Part shown: one piece after another, positions 13,499 through 22,897 of the stretch | How positions within the stretch are numbered: the first letter of the stretch is position 1 | How the letters are laid out: the number at the start of each line of letters is the position of its first letter | Source: Lottia gigantea | Lineage: Eukaryota; Mollusca; Gastropoda; Lottiidae | DNA length: 64,000 nucleotides | Assembly: GCF_000327385.1 (NCBI RefSeq) | Contig: NW_008710662.1 | Coordinates: forward strand, 454,782 to 518,781 | Reading direction: 5' to 3' | Position numbers and translations under genes: made by a program | The notes under the pieces: generated by a model | Databases searched by the model: none | The model's input: only the letters and a program-made list of their open reading frames with translations | What the model was told of the DNA's origin: nothing

Positions 13499-13974
13499 GG
13501 ACTCACTCCACTAATTCATTTGCCATCTCTTCCCATGTTAAAACACGAAATTCAACCTTCTATAACTTTTTCCAGAAATCTCGTTGAAAGCTTTCCAATA
13601 TGTCGAATGAAAGCCTGACCAATTCTCAATGTCTCCTAAAAAATTCATTATATGATGACCATGAAAATTTTGAGCTACTAAAATTGAAAGTAGACTACTA
13701 CCGGTTATACTCATCCGCTAGAGTTTGGCACTTCACAAAACGACTATTTTTAGAATTAGCCTTCCGCCTTTAAGTCTCTCATCATCTCACCAAATCTGAA
13801 AGATAATGCAATTTCAGACATCAAATTCCAAATCTAGACCAAATTTTACCCAAAAATAGGCAGGCAAAAACCCCAAAAGGGAGAGAGAAAGAAGATTTCT
13901 AAAAATAGCCTGGACTACATTCCTATACAATCATTTGCAATCATTTGCATAAAATGTTTTAGTGGAGTGAGTCC
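13499..13974. mobile_element. 476-bp MITE with 15-bp TIRs and 4-bp TSD
   Basis: The ends are GGACTCACTCCACTA and its exact reverse complement. They are flanked by ACAT at 13495-13498 and 13975-13978, a likely 4-bp target duplication. Imperfect inverted similarity continues inward around an ATTTGC motif. No transposase frame is present. A MITE is the best reading. The superfamily is not assigned, because 4-bp duplications occur in several. Confidence 0.7.
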
Positions 13975-14246
13975 ACATGTAATAAAAAGAAATCTAATAA
14001 ACGATTTTCTGCTATTATTTTGTTGTAAGATGTATATTGTTGATGATCATAGTATCATTCTACAGAGTATATACACAGGTAGTTATACACGTATGATCGA
14101 TCTAGGTCAAGCTCGTGCAATTCTCCTGACTACGGTCTGGCCACATCCCATTGAATATAAATATTATTTCTATATCGATTGATATTCGTTTTCAAATTAT
14201 AAATGATGGTTCTGAATGAAACAAACATATCATTTTATCTATTTTT

Positions 14247-15100
14247 TATACGCCCATACGTAAGATGGGCGTATATTGTAATCACCCCGTCGGTCCGTCG
14301 GTCCGTCCGTTCACATTTGGCTCGTGCTCACTCTACAGGCTATAATTTTTTACAGATTCTTTTGATTTTTATTTTGTGTGTCAATGTCATTATGAAGATA
14401 ATCCCTATTGATTTTCGTGATGATCGGATAATTTTTCACCGAAATATCGTGTCTGACTTGACGTTTTACTCTATTAGCTATATTGTGCAACTCGTGTTCA
14501 CTCTACAGGCTACAATTTTTTACAGATTCTTTTGATTTTTATTTTGTGTGTCAATGTCATTATGAAGATGATCCCTATTGATTTTCGTGATGATCGGATA
14601 ATTTTTCACCGAAATATCGTGTCTGACTTGACGTTTTTCTCTATTAGCTATATTGTGCAACTCGTGCTCACTCTACAGGCTACAATTTTTTACAGATTCT
14701 TTTGATTTTTATTTTGTGTGTCAATGTCATTATGAAGATGATCCCTATTGATTTTCGTGATGATCGGATAATTTTTCACCGAAATATCGTGTCTGCCTTG
14801 ACGTTTTACTCTATTAGCTATATTGTGTAACTAGTGCTCACTCTACAGGCTACAATTCTTTACAGATTCTTTTGATTTTTATTTTGTATGTCTATGTCGT
14901 TCTGAAGATGATCCCTATTGATTTTCATGATGATCTATCGATTTTCATGATGATCGGATAATTTTTCACCGAAATATCGTGTCTGACTTGACGTTTCACT
15001 CTACTAGCTATATTGTGCAACCCTGTAGTCACTAAAGACTGTTTAATCAATTCTGACAGCTGCCAGTGGGCGTATGTTACCTTGCCTGGCAAGCTATCTA
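14247..15100 (+). mobile_element. Pearl/Helentron-like non-autonomous element
   Basis: A 5' palindrome (TACGCCCA...TGGGCGTA, 14249-14273) is followed by a GTCGGTCCGTC-rich segment, four tandem units of about 170 bp, and a 3' segment with GACAGCTGCCAGTGGGCGTA and a small hairpin, CTTGCCTGGCAAG (15081-15093). This build (unique 5' part, tandem core, unique 3' part with a hairpin near the end) is that of oyster pearl/CvA elements and other Helentron-type elements. The assignment is inference. The 3' segment recurs near 43085-43160 and 48110-48185. Confidence 0.65.
14321..15020 (+). repeat. Four tandem ~170-bp units
   Basis: Units start at 14321, 14491, 14661 and 14831, each with CTCACTCTACAGGCTA (first unit of one form differs slightly) and ending in TATTGTGCAA. 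The spacing is exactly 170 bp for the first three. The fourth is about 20 bp longer because of a small internal duplication. Units are nearly identical, implying recent expansion or homogenisation. Confidence 0.9.
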
Positions 15101-16118
15101 CACTGAGTTTAGAATTGAATTTTCTCTTTCATGTAAAAAATATTCAAAATTCAATTTTCAACTGTATGACACTTGTCTTAAAAATGTCTTCAGGTTTGGA
15201 AATTTTACAATTGAAATAAACACATTTCAGAAATTTTCTGTGAAAGTGACACATGAAATGATTGGCAAAATAAGATTCTGTAGACATATTACGTGGCGTG
15301 GAATCGTTGTGCTTTTTCATTCATTCATCTTATACAAATCCTGTCTGTCTTCCAATATTTGAATGAAATAAGAGGTTTAAAATGGAAAGTAAGAGGGTTT
15401 ATTTACAACAGAGAAATTAAGATGCACCAGGATTTTTTCCTTCGATTTCCATCACACAACATTGATAAGGATAAATCCTAGATACCAATATAATTTAGTT
15501 TGTCTTGAAGATTTGAGTTTGTTTGCATATTAAAATATTTTAAGTAATTGGGCTGAATTTTTGTAAGATTCATACCTTTAGAACTGTATGGTTTTAGTTG
15601 ATATTTGGCTCCCACAGAAAGCGCTGTTCATTTGATTAGATTACCAATGGCAAAACACTAGACCGGTATTGTTTGTTGACTAAATCTGTATATTTAATCA
15701 TTGATATCTGAAGGGGAGAAAGTAGATTCTGGTGGAGATTAAACCAGGCAGGTGTGTGGACTAGGTCTTAGTCTACGATATCTAGTACAGTCTAATATAA
15801 TAACAAACAAGCCCAAAAGATGCATAGGACCTAAGACAACAAGATCCGGGTCTGAGTACCCAGAGATGATTAACATGACCTCCTGGCCTTGATCTTTGAA
15901 GTAAGCAAAATCATATATATATTTATGTTTGCAATTGGTTATAAGACATGGTCCTTAAAGCTGTTACACCATCCTAAAGGTTCTCCTACCTTTGGATGCA
16001 GTCCTGAAAGTTGAGCTACTTCAAATCCCAGTTGACAGCATCTAATCCCTCTTTAGACGTGTTCAAAAAAACACAATTATACTCGCCATTTTATTTGAGG
16101 AAAATCTCGTCTTGAATA
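15101..16118. other. AT-rich spacer left of the Polinton-like element
   Basis: Three short overlapping frames (15013-15481) show no motifs. Nothing else is supported. Confidence 0.5.
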
Positions 16119-16124
16119 GACTTG
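16119..16124. repeat. Left 6-bp target site duplication GACTTG
   Basis: Directly abuts the AGTAGTATA terminus and is identical to 24858-24863. Six-base duplications are the hallmark of Polinton/Maverick integration. Confidence 0.92.
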
Positions 16125-16133
16125 AGTAGTATA

Positions 16134-16206
16134 TGTCTTTTCGGATATGACGCATTTCACTTCTGCGCATGCGCAGCTTTTTCAATGCGTCATATCCGAA
16201 AAGACA
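16134..16206. repeat. Palindromic hairpin in left TIR
   Basis: Two 22-bp arms (16134-16155 and 16185-16206) are exact reverse complements around a centre holding TGCGCATGCGCA. The resulting fold-back resembles hairpin termini of protein-primed or hairpin-primed DNA viruses. A role in replication or transposase/terminal-protein binding is inference. Confidence 0.85.
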
Positions 16207-16390
16207 CAACTGTTAAAAATGTATTATAATAGACCCCCCAAACTGTTAAAAATGTATTATAACAGACTCCCCAAACTGTTAAAAATGTATTATAACAAAC
16301 TCCTCCAAAATGTATTATAACAGACTCCATATAAATTACTTAAACCATAGACAAGAATCACTAATAATAATACAGTAAAAAATAACCGCA

Positions 16391-16399
16391 TTAAAAATG
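16391..16399 (+). promoter_or_regulatory. Shared TTAAAAATG start context (left TIR)
   Basis: Identical to the context at the right end (24550-24558 on the minus strand). The same TTAAAAATG or ATAAAAATG motif precedes every gene of the minus-strand module, so it may be an element-encoded late-type promoter or initiation signal. This copy opens a frame of about 30 codons that soon leaves the homology. Confidence 0.45.
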
Positions 16400-16460
16400 T
16401 CTTTAATTTTAAAACACGAACAAAAAAAATTCGAAGGAGACGGTTTCTTCAGAAATAAAA

Positions 16461-17237
16461 GTGAGTTCTCTCGAATACGGAGAACCTAAAAACGTATTCG
16501 ATATCGGCGAAACGCAAGAGTTTTCTTTTCGAGGTAATTGTCTGATTCAAATAGAGTTTCCCATGAAGGTTAAAGTCAATAAAGTAGTCTTCAAACAAAC
16601 CGGTAAGGGCGTCAAACATATTTCATTATTCAATGATGGTAATTTGGAAGAGAATATACGTTTGATTGATAAAAGGGATCAGGAAATTGAAACGAAAAAT
16701 GGTAAATATGTAGACACCTTTAAAATGGAAGTAGAAAATGATAAGGATATCATTGGAATCAAAGATTTGGATATGATATTGGAGACGGAAAATCCACCAT
16801 TAACCAACATTGTCAAAATTCCATTTATAATGCCCGTATACGTACCCGGAACAATAGAATCGAGCAGTCACGAGTTTTTACGAACAACAGACTTTGAATA
16901 CGTAAAACTGTATTTTGTTTACGATGGAAAATACACCTCGATCGATGTTCATAAAAGTCAACAAGAAAGAGAGTTTATAGTACATTTATCGTTTGCCGAA
17001 GGTTCCGACTCCATCCTTGAAGGTGGTGGTTTTATTTCTAGAGCCAAGATAAACATCGAAAAAGAAAAAATAAAATATTCCTATCATCTTAAAGAGGACC
17101 ATACGAATAAAGAAATGTCGTTAGTACGCGTAAATGTTTTTACTTTTAATACCCGCAAATATAATAATGCTAGGCCAAACAAGGAGGCTCTATACGATAT
17201 TCCGTGGTTCCATTTATCGGAAATTCACTTAATTTAA
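16461..17237 (+). CDS. Uncharacterised 258-aa element protein
   Basis: First gene of the plus-strand module, just inside the left TIR. The frame can open at a GTG (16461); the first ATG is further in, so the start is uncertain. The sequence is rich in alternating hydrophobic and charged residues with many short beta-type segments (for example IQIEFPMKVKVNKVVF near residues 30-45) and no predicted membrane span. I do not recognise a catalytic motif. The beta-rich build would fit a structural or attachment-type protein, but its position beside the polymerase, not the capsid genes, would also fit a replication accessory. The frame is intact. Confidence 0.7.
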   Translation: MSSLEYGEPKNVFDIGETQEFSFRGNCLIQIEFPMKVKVNKVVFKQTGKGVKHISLFNDGNLEENIRLIDKRDQEIETKNGKYVDTFKMEVENDKDIIGIKDLDMILETENPPLTNIVKIPFIMPVYVPGTIESSSHEFLRTTDFEYVKLYFVYDGKYTSIDVHKSQQEREFIVHLSFAEGSDSILEGGGFISRAKINIEKEKIKYSYHLKEDHTNKEMSLVRVNVFTFNTRKYNNARPNKEALYDIPWFHLSEIHLI

Positions 17238-17257
17238 CGACTTAAGATATCTTGAAT

Positions 17258-17395
17258 ATGTATCTTAATCAATTGTACATCTTTTTCGAAAGATCGAGAG
17301 AAGACAAGAACATAACAGTTGAAGAATTACAAGAATTCAATGAAATTTTGGACAAATTCCATACAGAAATATCAGCGGTCAAAATAAAGAAATAA
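17258..17395 (+). CDS. Small 45-aa element ORF
   Basis: ATG at 17258 to TAA at 17395, lying in the 180-bp gap between the 258-aa gene and the polymerase. The product is charged with a helical look (a VEELQEFNEILDKFH segment). It fits snugly between its neighbours on the same strand. Small and unrecognised, so chance cannot be excluded. Confidence 0.4.
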   Translation: MYLNQLYIFFERSREDKNITVEELQEFNEILDKFHTEISAVKIKK

Positions 17396-17419
17396 TCAAA
17401 AATATACACTTAAAAAAAT

Positions 17420-20400
17420 ATGAATAAAATCGAACTTGATGAAACATTGATAGAAAACGCCCTATTTTCCGATGTTATCAAGGCTATCTCTGATAAATTT
17501 AAAACATTCAAAGGACAAATTAAAATAGATGGAGAGATAGTCGAGGAAGGGAATCACAGACAATACATGTCACTCCTCGGTTTCAATGCCAAAACTTTTC
17601 ACAATATCTTTTCAAATATGGACAAAAAATCCGATGCTTCCGATTGGTATTTTACAGGAAAAATAATTTTAATGAAAGACAATTTCCAAGAAATAAAAAG
17701 ATCGAGAGTTTGCAGAGGAGGAACTGATCTGCTTAAAAAGATCAATGAATACGAAGGCGAAAATTGTTACATACCTACAGATGGTCACTGTTTTATCAAA
17801 TGCGTCAATCTTGTTTTGAACAAAGATTTAACGTGTAAATTTCAAGAATACATCAACGGGTTTTCAAAAGCAAATAGAAAAGGAGTGATGACTTGTGCTA
17901 GAATGAATGAATTCAACAAGAAATTTAACACTTCGTTTCAAATTTATAATCCCAAAAACAGACATTTTCACCCCAGAGACGTTCACGATGAATTAGATTG
18001 GGTTTTGTACTTACACAACTCGCATTTCTGTTTGATTAGAAGAAGCCAAAAAAGTTTGGGAATTCAAGAAATAGAAGACAATTACGAACAGGTGTGGAAA
18101 ACGTGTAGAGACGACAACGCAGTAACACAGGTTTCACCCCTCAAACTAAACGTGCTTTCGAGTATGAGTGTTGATGCGTTATTCGCTTGGGATTGCGAAA
18201 CGTATTCAGAAAAAGACACACGAAGAGCAATTCCTTATGCCTGCACTTTAATTAATTTAGAAAAACTAAGGAAAATGTTAAACAGAATAAATAATCTATT
18301 TCCAGATTTAAAGCCTACAGATCCCATTCCAGAAGAATTTTATGATAAACTAATGAATGTAGTAGAAATATTTGTAGGTACAGATTGCATCGATTCGACA
18401 ACTGGATCGTGCTTAAAAATGCAAAAAAAACTAACGCATTGCCCTTTAAAAACACCCAGAGGAATTCTATCTTTTCCTTTATCTAATCCATATACAGATG
18501 AAGACTTACAGAAAAAATGGAAAAGACAGAAAGAAATAAAGGGTAATTATTTACAACATATTAATTTCACGTGTTCCTATCAACACGAATCCTCTAGTTT
18601 GGCTGCATGGGGAAATTCTTCCAATCTTCCCGCGAGTTTGAGAAAAATTGCCGACGTAGATATCGCTAAATACACGCAAGACAACTGGGAGGAATTGAGA
18701 CACGAATGGGAACCTTACGCCAAGAGAGACACTCTCTGTTTGGGAGCTTGTTTGATAAAATACAACCAAGTGACGAAAGAAGTTGTAAACCAGAATATGT
18801 CCAATAATCTAACGGCTCCATCTTTATCTTTAAAGGGTTGGTATTATTTATATCATTACGATAAAGAAATGGTGGAAGAAGAATGGTATGAAACTACTAG
18901 AATGGTTGCGAAACATACCGAAAAAGAAAACGTAGAAAAAGTTTATTCGCACACAAATCCTTTTATAAGAAATTTTATCAGACGATCTATTAAAGGAGGA
19001 AGAGTTTCGGCAAATAGAAAATCATTTGAAACGAACAAAATGGATGAAATTTGTAACGTATTAAAGGAATATATTTCACAAACAGAAAGTAATAACATAA
19101 TTGATTTATTCAAAGAATACAGCGCAAGCACAAAAGACAAAACGGAGGTTCATTCGAGACTTAAAAAAATAGAATGTACTAAACTAATGGCATTTGATGC
19201 TAACGGTTTATACGCTTCCGCCATGTCGGATTTAGACAGTGAATATCCGAGAGCGGAAAGTGGAAGACCGTTTCTACCAGAAGAAGAAAAAGAATTTGTA
19301 AAACTCTTCAATAATCAAAAATTCAGACCTAGAACAGCTATTTTAACAGTGTGGTTTGACTATCGCAAAAACATGTTCTTCCAACCGATACCAGCTAAAG
19401 ATAAAATCACTTTCACGAATAAAGAAGGTAAAAAGGAAACTGGTAACAAAATCAGGTTCAGAAATGGTTTCTGTCACGACGTTTTAACATCGGTCGATAT
19501 TCAAGAAATAGTGAAAGCCGGTGGACGAATTATTAGAATATTAGATGGTATAGTTTACGAAGAAAATTTTAAAACTCCACCCTATAGAGATTATATTTTA
19601 ATTTTGAGAGATTTAAGAAATAAATATAAGCGAGAAGGTAATATCGTGGGTAGTAATTGCATGAAATTATTAGGTAATTCCTTGTATGGTAAATCAATTC
19701 AGAAAGACATATTCACAACTAGACATTTATGGAATGAAGCAACTTTACAGGCCAACTTTGATTCACGCGTTAAAACCTATGAGAAAATTAATGATACTCA
19801 ATATATTGTTGAAACGGAAATTGAAGAAAAAGAGATTACTACCGAAGACAGTAAATCTACACGACTAACACCTAGTCATTTGAGATCATTCGTTTAATCT
19901 CACAGTAAAAAAATAATTTCATTCACGTCATAAATGGATTTTATAAACCCGAAATATACTATACCGACACCGATAGTTTGTACATTTCATCCAAAAATTG
20001 GAAAAAACTAAACAGAGCTGGTTTGGTCTCCGAAAAAGACTATTGCAAAGGTAAAAACGATTACGGTGACGGTGGGATTATATTTGGTTTATATTTAGCA
20101 CCAAAAGTCAAATACAACATCGTTTTGACTTCTGATGGTGTCTTAAAAGAAAAGAAAACGTTTAAAGGTTATTCTAATGATAAGTGTAGAAGATTACGTT
20201 CAGTTAGCAAGCGGACATGATGTGTCGAACGAATTTAATAAACCATGGGAAAAAAGTTTCACCAATGGAGTAGTTATTCCAAATGATAAACAAACTAAAG
20301 TTTTTAGAAGTCATTTGAATAATGTTAAAAGAAAACCACCAAACAGTGAAGGAATTATGTATCCTTACAACGACAAAGATGAGTATAATTTTGACGAAAA

Positions 20401-20464
20401 CTATGAATTTGATGATTTCGATTATCTTACTATTCAAGAAGAGAATGAAAATTGTTTTAAATGA
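17420..20464 (+). pseudogene. pPolB: Protein-primed family B DNA polymerase (broken)
   Basis: Replicative polymerase of the element, of the protein-primed B family used by Polintons, adintoviruses and adenoviruses. Visible parts in order: a 5' region of about 250 residues with an OTU-like pattern (DGHC at residues 121-124, HF near 202); the 3'-5' exonuclease with DCE at 258-260 and YAKRD at 433-437; the GGRV motif near 526; polymerase motif A DANGLYASAM near 593; motif B KLLGNSLYG near 749; and motif C YTDTDS encoded around 19957-19977. The order and spacing are those of an active family member. The gene is a fossil with about two breaks. It starts after an A-rich leader and its tail overlaps the convergent penton-like gene by about 30 bp. 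Confidence 0.9.
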
Positions 20465-21166
20465 AGTTGAATGACAATTTCTTCGTTGCCAAAGTCTATG
20501 AACCTGTTTTTACCGTCTTTGATTTCCAGATTTATATCTTTGATCATGAAAGAATTAACTGGTAAATAGGTCGTTTGAAACGGTTTCTCTATAATTCTGT
20601 ATCCGATCGGCACCGTAAAAGTCGGTATGCTGTATATGATTTGACGTTTGTGCTTGTTGAAAAATCCACCGTTGATCAAATTACAGTGAATGTTGATCAC
20701 GTCGATGTCGTTCTCGATGTTGGCCTTGTGCGGCGCCAATGTCGATTGCGCGTATATTCGTTTATCGAACCCTAGTAACGCATTCAACGAATTTTCTACG
20801 TTGAAATCGACTTAACTGTTATTTCTCAAGATCAGTTTTATTTTGTTCAGATTCAAATTACCTTCGAATTCGATATTGTTTTTGCCGTTCACGCTTCCTG
20901 CGTATTCGGATAGGTATTCGTTGATGGCTACGTATTCGTAGCTCCCCGGTAGTAAGCTTATGGTTTCGAACGTAACTCCGTTATCCGTCGGTATTTTTAG
21001 TTTTTTTGTTTTTTTCGTTGATGTTTCTAATGGAATTGTAAACGGAGAAATACTTTAATCCCAGTTCGTACTGTTTATTGCGATCGAGTTCATACTCGTA
21101 GTCTAGAGACAATTTGATGTCTGGTTTATTCGAGGTGATAACGAACAATTGTTCTTTATTGGACAT
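20434..21166 (-). pseudogene. Penton/minor capsid-like protein (broken)
   Basis: Last gene of the minus-strand module. It begins with MSNKEQLFVITSNKPDIKL, and the region has a beta-strand-rich layout of about 240 residues with a conserved-looking C-terminal part (IIEKPFQTTYLPVNSFMIKD and INLEIKDG segments). Size, position at the end of the capsid operon and beta content fit the single jelly-roll minor capsid (penton) of Polinton-like viruses, but I infer this without a structural match. The start codon lies inside the end of the preceding 278-aa gene (11-bp overlap). About two breaks. Confidence 0.5.
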
Positions 21167-21992
21167 TTTTAATGACGTTTATATAGTCTTTTTTAGTGAT
21201 GATTTTTTTCTCCAAAAGCCGTTTTAATATGCCATTGACTTCGTTGTATTGTCTGTCCGATCGATGACCTTCCTTCATGGCCGCTAATATTATTTCTAAT
21301 CTATTAAGCAATTCTTTATTGTCGTCGGATAAAAACGTTATACCTTGTCCAGATGCCACCATATCATCAAATTCGTCTATTTCTTGTATGATTGGTGGAT
21401 AATCTTCTGCATAATCATCTACCTCCTCTTCCTCAATAACTTTTGTTATATAAAAATCAACTTCTTTCAATCTTCTTGTTTCGGGTCCTGACTTTCTTAT
21501 TGCATGTAGAAATTTTGAGTATGCAACTAAACCCTTGTAATCGGCAATTTCAACATCCTTGCCATTCATTAAATCTATTAACCCTCTCGTTAATGTAAAT
21601 ATAAAGTCTTTTGTGTCGATTTTGAATAAAGGGGAATTTGGACTAAATATTATTCTAAATCCATTAAACAATAAACCTTGATTATCAACGATTGGTGAAA
21701 TGCTCTTTGGTAAATCTGGGTCAGGGTTTGAAAAAAGACGTTTTATATCATCTAATGTCCTAATTATAATACCATTATATTCAATCGGTTTGGGTTCTAT
21801 ATGAGGTGTGGGTTCTAAAGCTAATTTCTTTTTAATATCCTCTTGAGATTTTAATATGGGTTGAAATAGAGTTTGTAGATTTTCCGTTAATCCGAGTTGT
21901 TGTAATCTGTTATTTTCAACTTGGGTCTTTATTTTATTCTTAGCTTTGATATATTCTCTATTTCTTTTTAAAAAATTATTCCAATCCGTCAT
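21156..21992 (-). CDS. 278-aa DUF8207-like element protein
   Basis: Intact frame between the ATPase and the penton-like gene. Residues 1-60 look helical (rich in Lys, Asn and Gln). Residues about 105-145 carry FNGFRIIFSPNSP and FIFTLTRGLIDLMNGK, which resembles the DUF8207 domain of many cnidarian and arthropod virus-like elements. An acidic linker follows, then a helical C-terminal region (LLNRLEIILAAMKEG to the end) with the 'residues-then-ILxxLLxxxxI' look of these proteins. Function unknown; its fixed place among capsid genes suggests a virion or assembly role. It starts 16 nt after the ATPase stop, in a TTTAAAAATG context. Confidence 0.6.
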   Translation of the reverse strand: MTDWNNFLKRNREYIKAKNKIKTQVENNRLQQLGLTENLQTLFQPILKSQEDIKKKLALEPTPHIEPKPIEYNGIIIRTLDDIKRLFSNPDPDLPKSISPIVDNQGLLFNGFRIIFSPNSPLFKIDTKDFIFTLTRGLIDLMNGKDVEIADYKGLVAYSKFLHAIRKSGPETRRLKEVDFYITKVIEEEEVDDYAEDYPPIIQEIDEFDDMVASGQGITFLSDDNKELLNRLEIILAAMKEGHRSDRQYNEVNGILKRLLEKKIITKKDYINVIKNVQ

Positions 21993-22008
21993 TTTTAAAA
22001 AAATAAAA

Positions 22009-22283
22009 TTAACATATATCGATCATAACTCTTTCTCCCGCAGGTTTTCTAGTATTTACAAATACATATCCATGATCATCTGGGTTTCTCCATTGAGCTT
22101 TACAAACCTTTTTAAATGTATCTCTGTCCATTCCGTGATTTATAGACTGAATGATTTNNNNNNNNNNNNNNNNNNNNNNNNNNNNNNNNNNNNNNNNNNN
22201 NNNNNNNAACCGGAACTACCGCATATACACATGAGCATTGGGTTATTAGGAAATATTTCTGAATGATTAAATTTTTTGCCCAT
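22009..22283 (-). CDS. Genome-packaging ATPase, interrupted by assembly gap
   Basis: FtsK/HerA-type ATPase that would pump DNA into the capsid. The N-terminal side reads MGKKFNHSEIFPNNPMLMC and then ICGSSG, the start of a Walker A P-loop, and runs directly into a 50-N gap. On the far side of the gap the frame ends in KAQWRNPDDHGYVFVNTRKP and MIDIC, the expected C-terminal style for this family. A normal Polinton ATPase has 200-300 residues, so several hundred bases are probably missing from the assembly. Whether the gene is whole in the genome cannot be told. The start follows the X-like gene by 9 nt in an ATAAAAATG context. Confidence 0.75.
22158..22207. other. Assembly gap, 50 N
   Basis: Exactly 50 Ns, likely a fixed-size placeholder and not a measured length. 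It falls within the packaging ATPase, so true element length exceeds 8.73 kb by an unknown amount. Confidence 0.98.
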
Positions 22284-22292
22284 TTTTATTTA

Positions 22293-22880
22293 TTACATTT
22301 TCGTACCAAAAATCACCCCGTTGCCTTTATACTTTGAAAGGAAGATTCCCTCGCCCGAACGTATGTTTTTAAAAAATATGGCGTCGCCCTTGTGTTTGAC
22401 CTTCATTTCTCCGGTGTCGATTTTATCTATTAATTTGCTTAATCCCTCTTTAACGGTTTTCTTGGTTTCTTCGCCAAATCTTTGTCCGAATTCTTTAACC
22501 GTCCCTTATATATCTCCTACTCCCGAACCTCCTCGTGCTTCTCTTTCCATTGCCAAATTGTGTCTACGCGCTTCGGCGTTTGCAGCGGCTTCAGCTTTCT
22601 TATCGTTGACAGCTTCGGCTATCCCAGCAGCTCCACCAGCAGTTGCACCAGCTGCAGCTAAACCAGCAAAGATTAAAGGTAAGAAAGGTAAAAATCCACC
22701 TTTTTTAGTTAAATTCTCATCAATTCTTTCCAAGTCTATATCGTCTCTGACTTTGCAATGTTTGTATTTATCGATAATCTTTTGGGTTATATGCACTTTT
22801 TTACCGTTGTAAGTTATTAGAGTCGGCGAATTCGTTTCCATAGCTTCTATTATTTTCATAACTAAAGTTTCTGGTTTCAT
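22293..22880 (-). pseudogene. X-like small core/membrane-active protein (broken)
   Basis: The N-terminal part is charged and Lys-rich (VHITQKIIDKYKHCKV). A strongly hydrophobic Gly/Ala segment follows (FLPFLPLIFAGLAAAGATAG, about residues 63-82), then an Ala/Glu/Arg-rich helix. This resembles the X/pX-type proteins of adintoviruses and adenoviruses, which associate with DNA or membranes. A Lys/Gly-rich stretch downstream up to 22293 appears to belong to the same gene. About one break. It lies between the major capsid gene and the ATPase and starts in a TTTAAAAATG context. Confidence 0.55.
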
Positions 22881-22897
22881 TTTTAAAGGGTGTTTTT

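Larger units (their letters stand above)
16125..16450 (+). repeat. Left terminal inverted repeat (326 bp)
   Basis: Starts AGTAGTATATG, contains a palindromic hairpin, then four ~33-bp units with the core ATGTATTATAACAGACTCC, then a unique segment that includes a TTAAAAATG start context and the first 18 codons of the 96-aa gene found at the other end. Homology with the right TIR stops at 16450. Confidence 0.93.

Noticed and set aside
21946-22266. Plus-strand frame spanning the N gap (106 codons with unknown residues)
   Set aside because: Shadow of the minus-strand ATPase; translation through Ns is meaningless.
22506-22812. Long plus-strand frame (Ala/Pro/Ser rich) opposite the X-like gene
   Set aside because: Mirror-frame artefact of the Ala-rich minus-strand gene.
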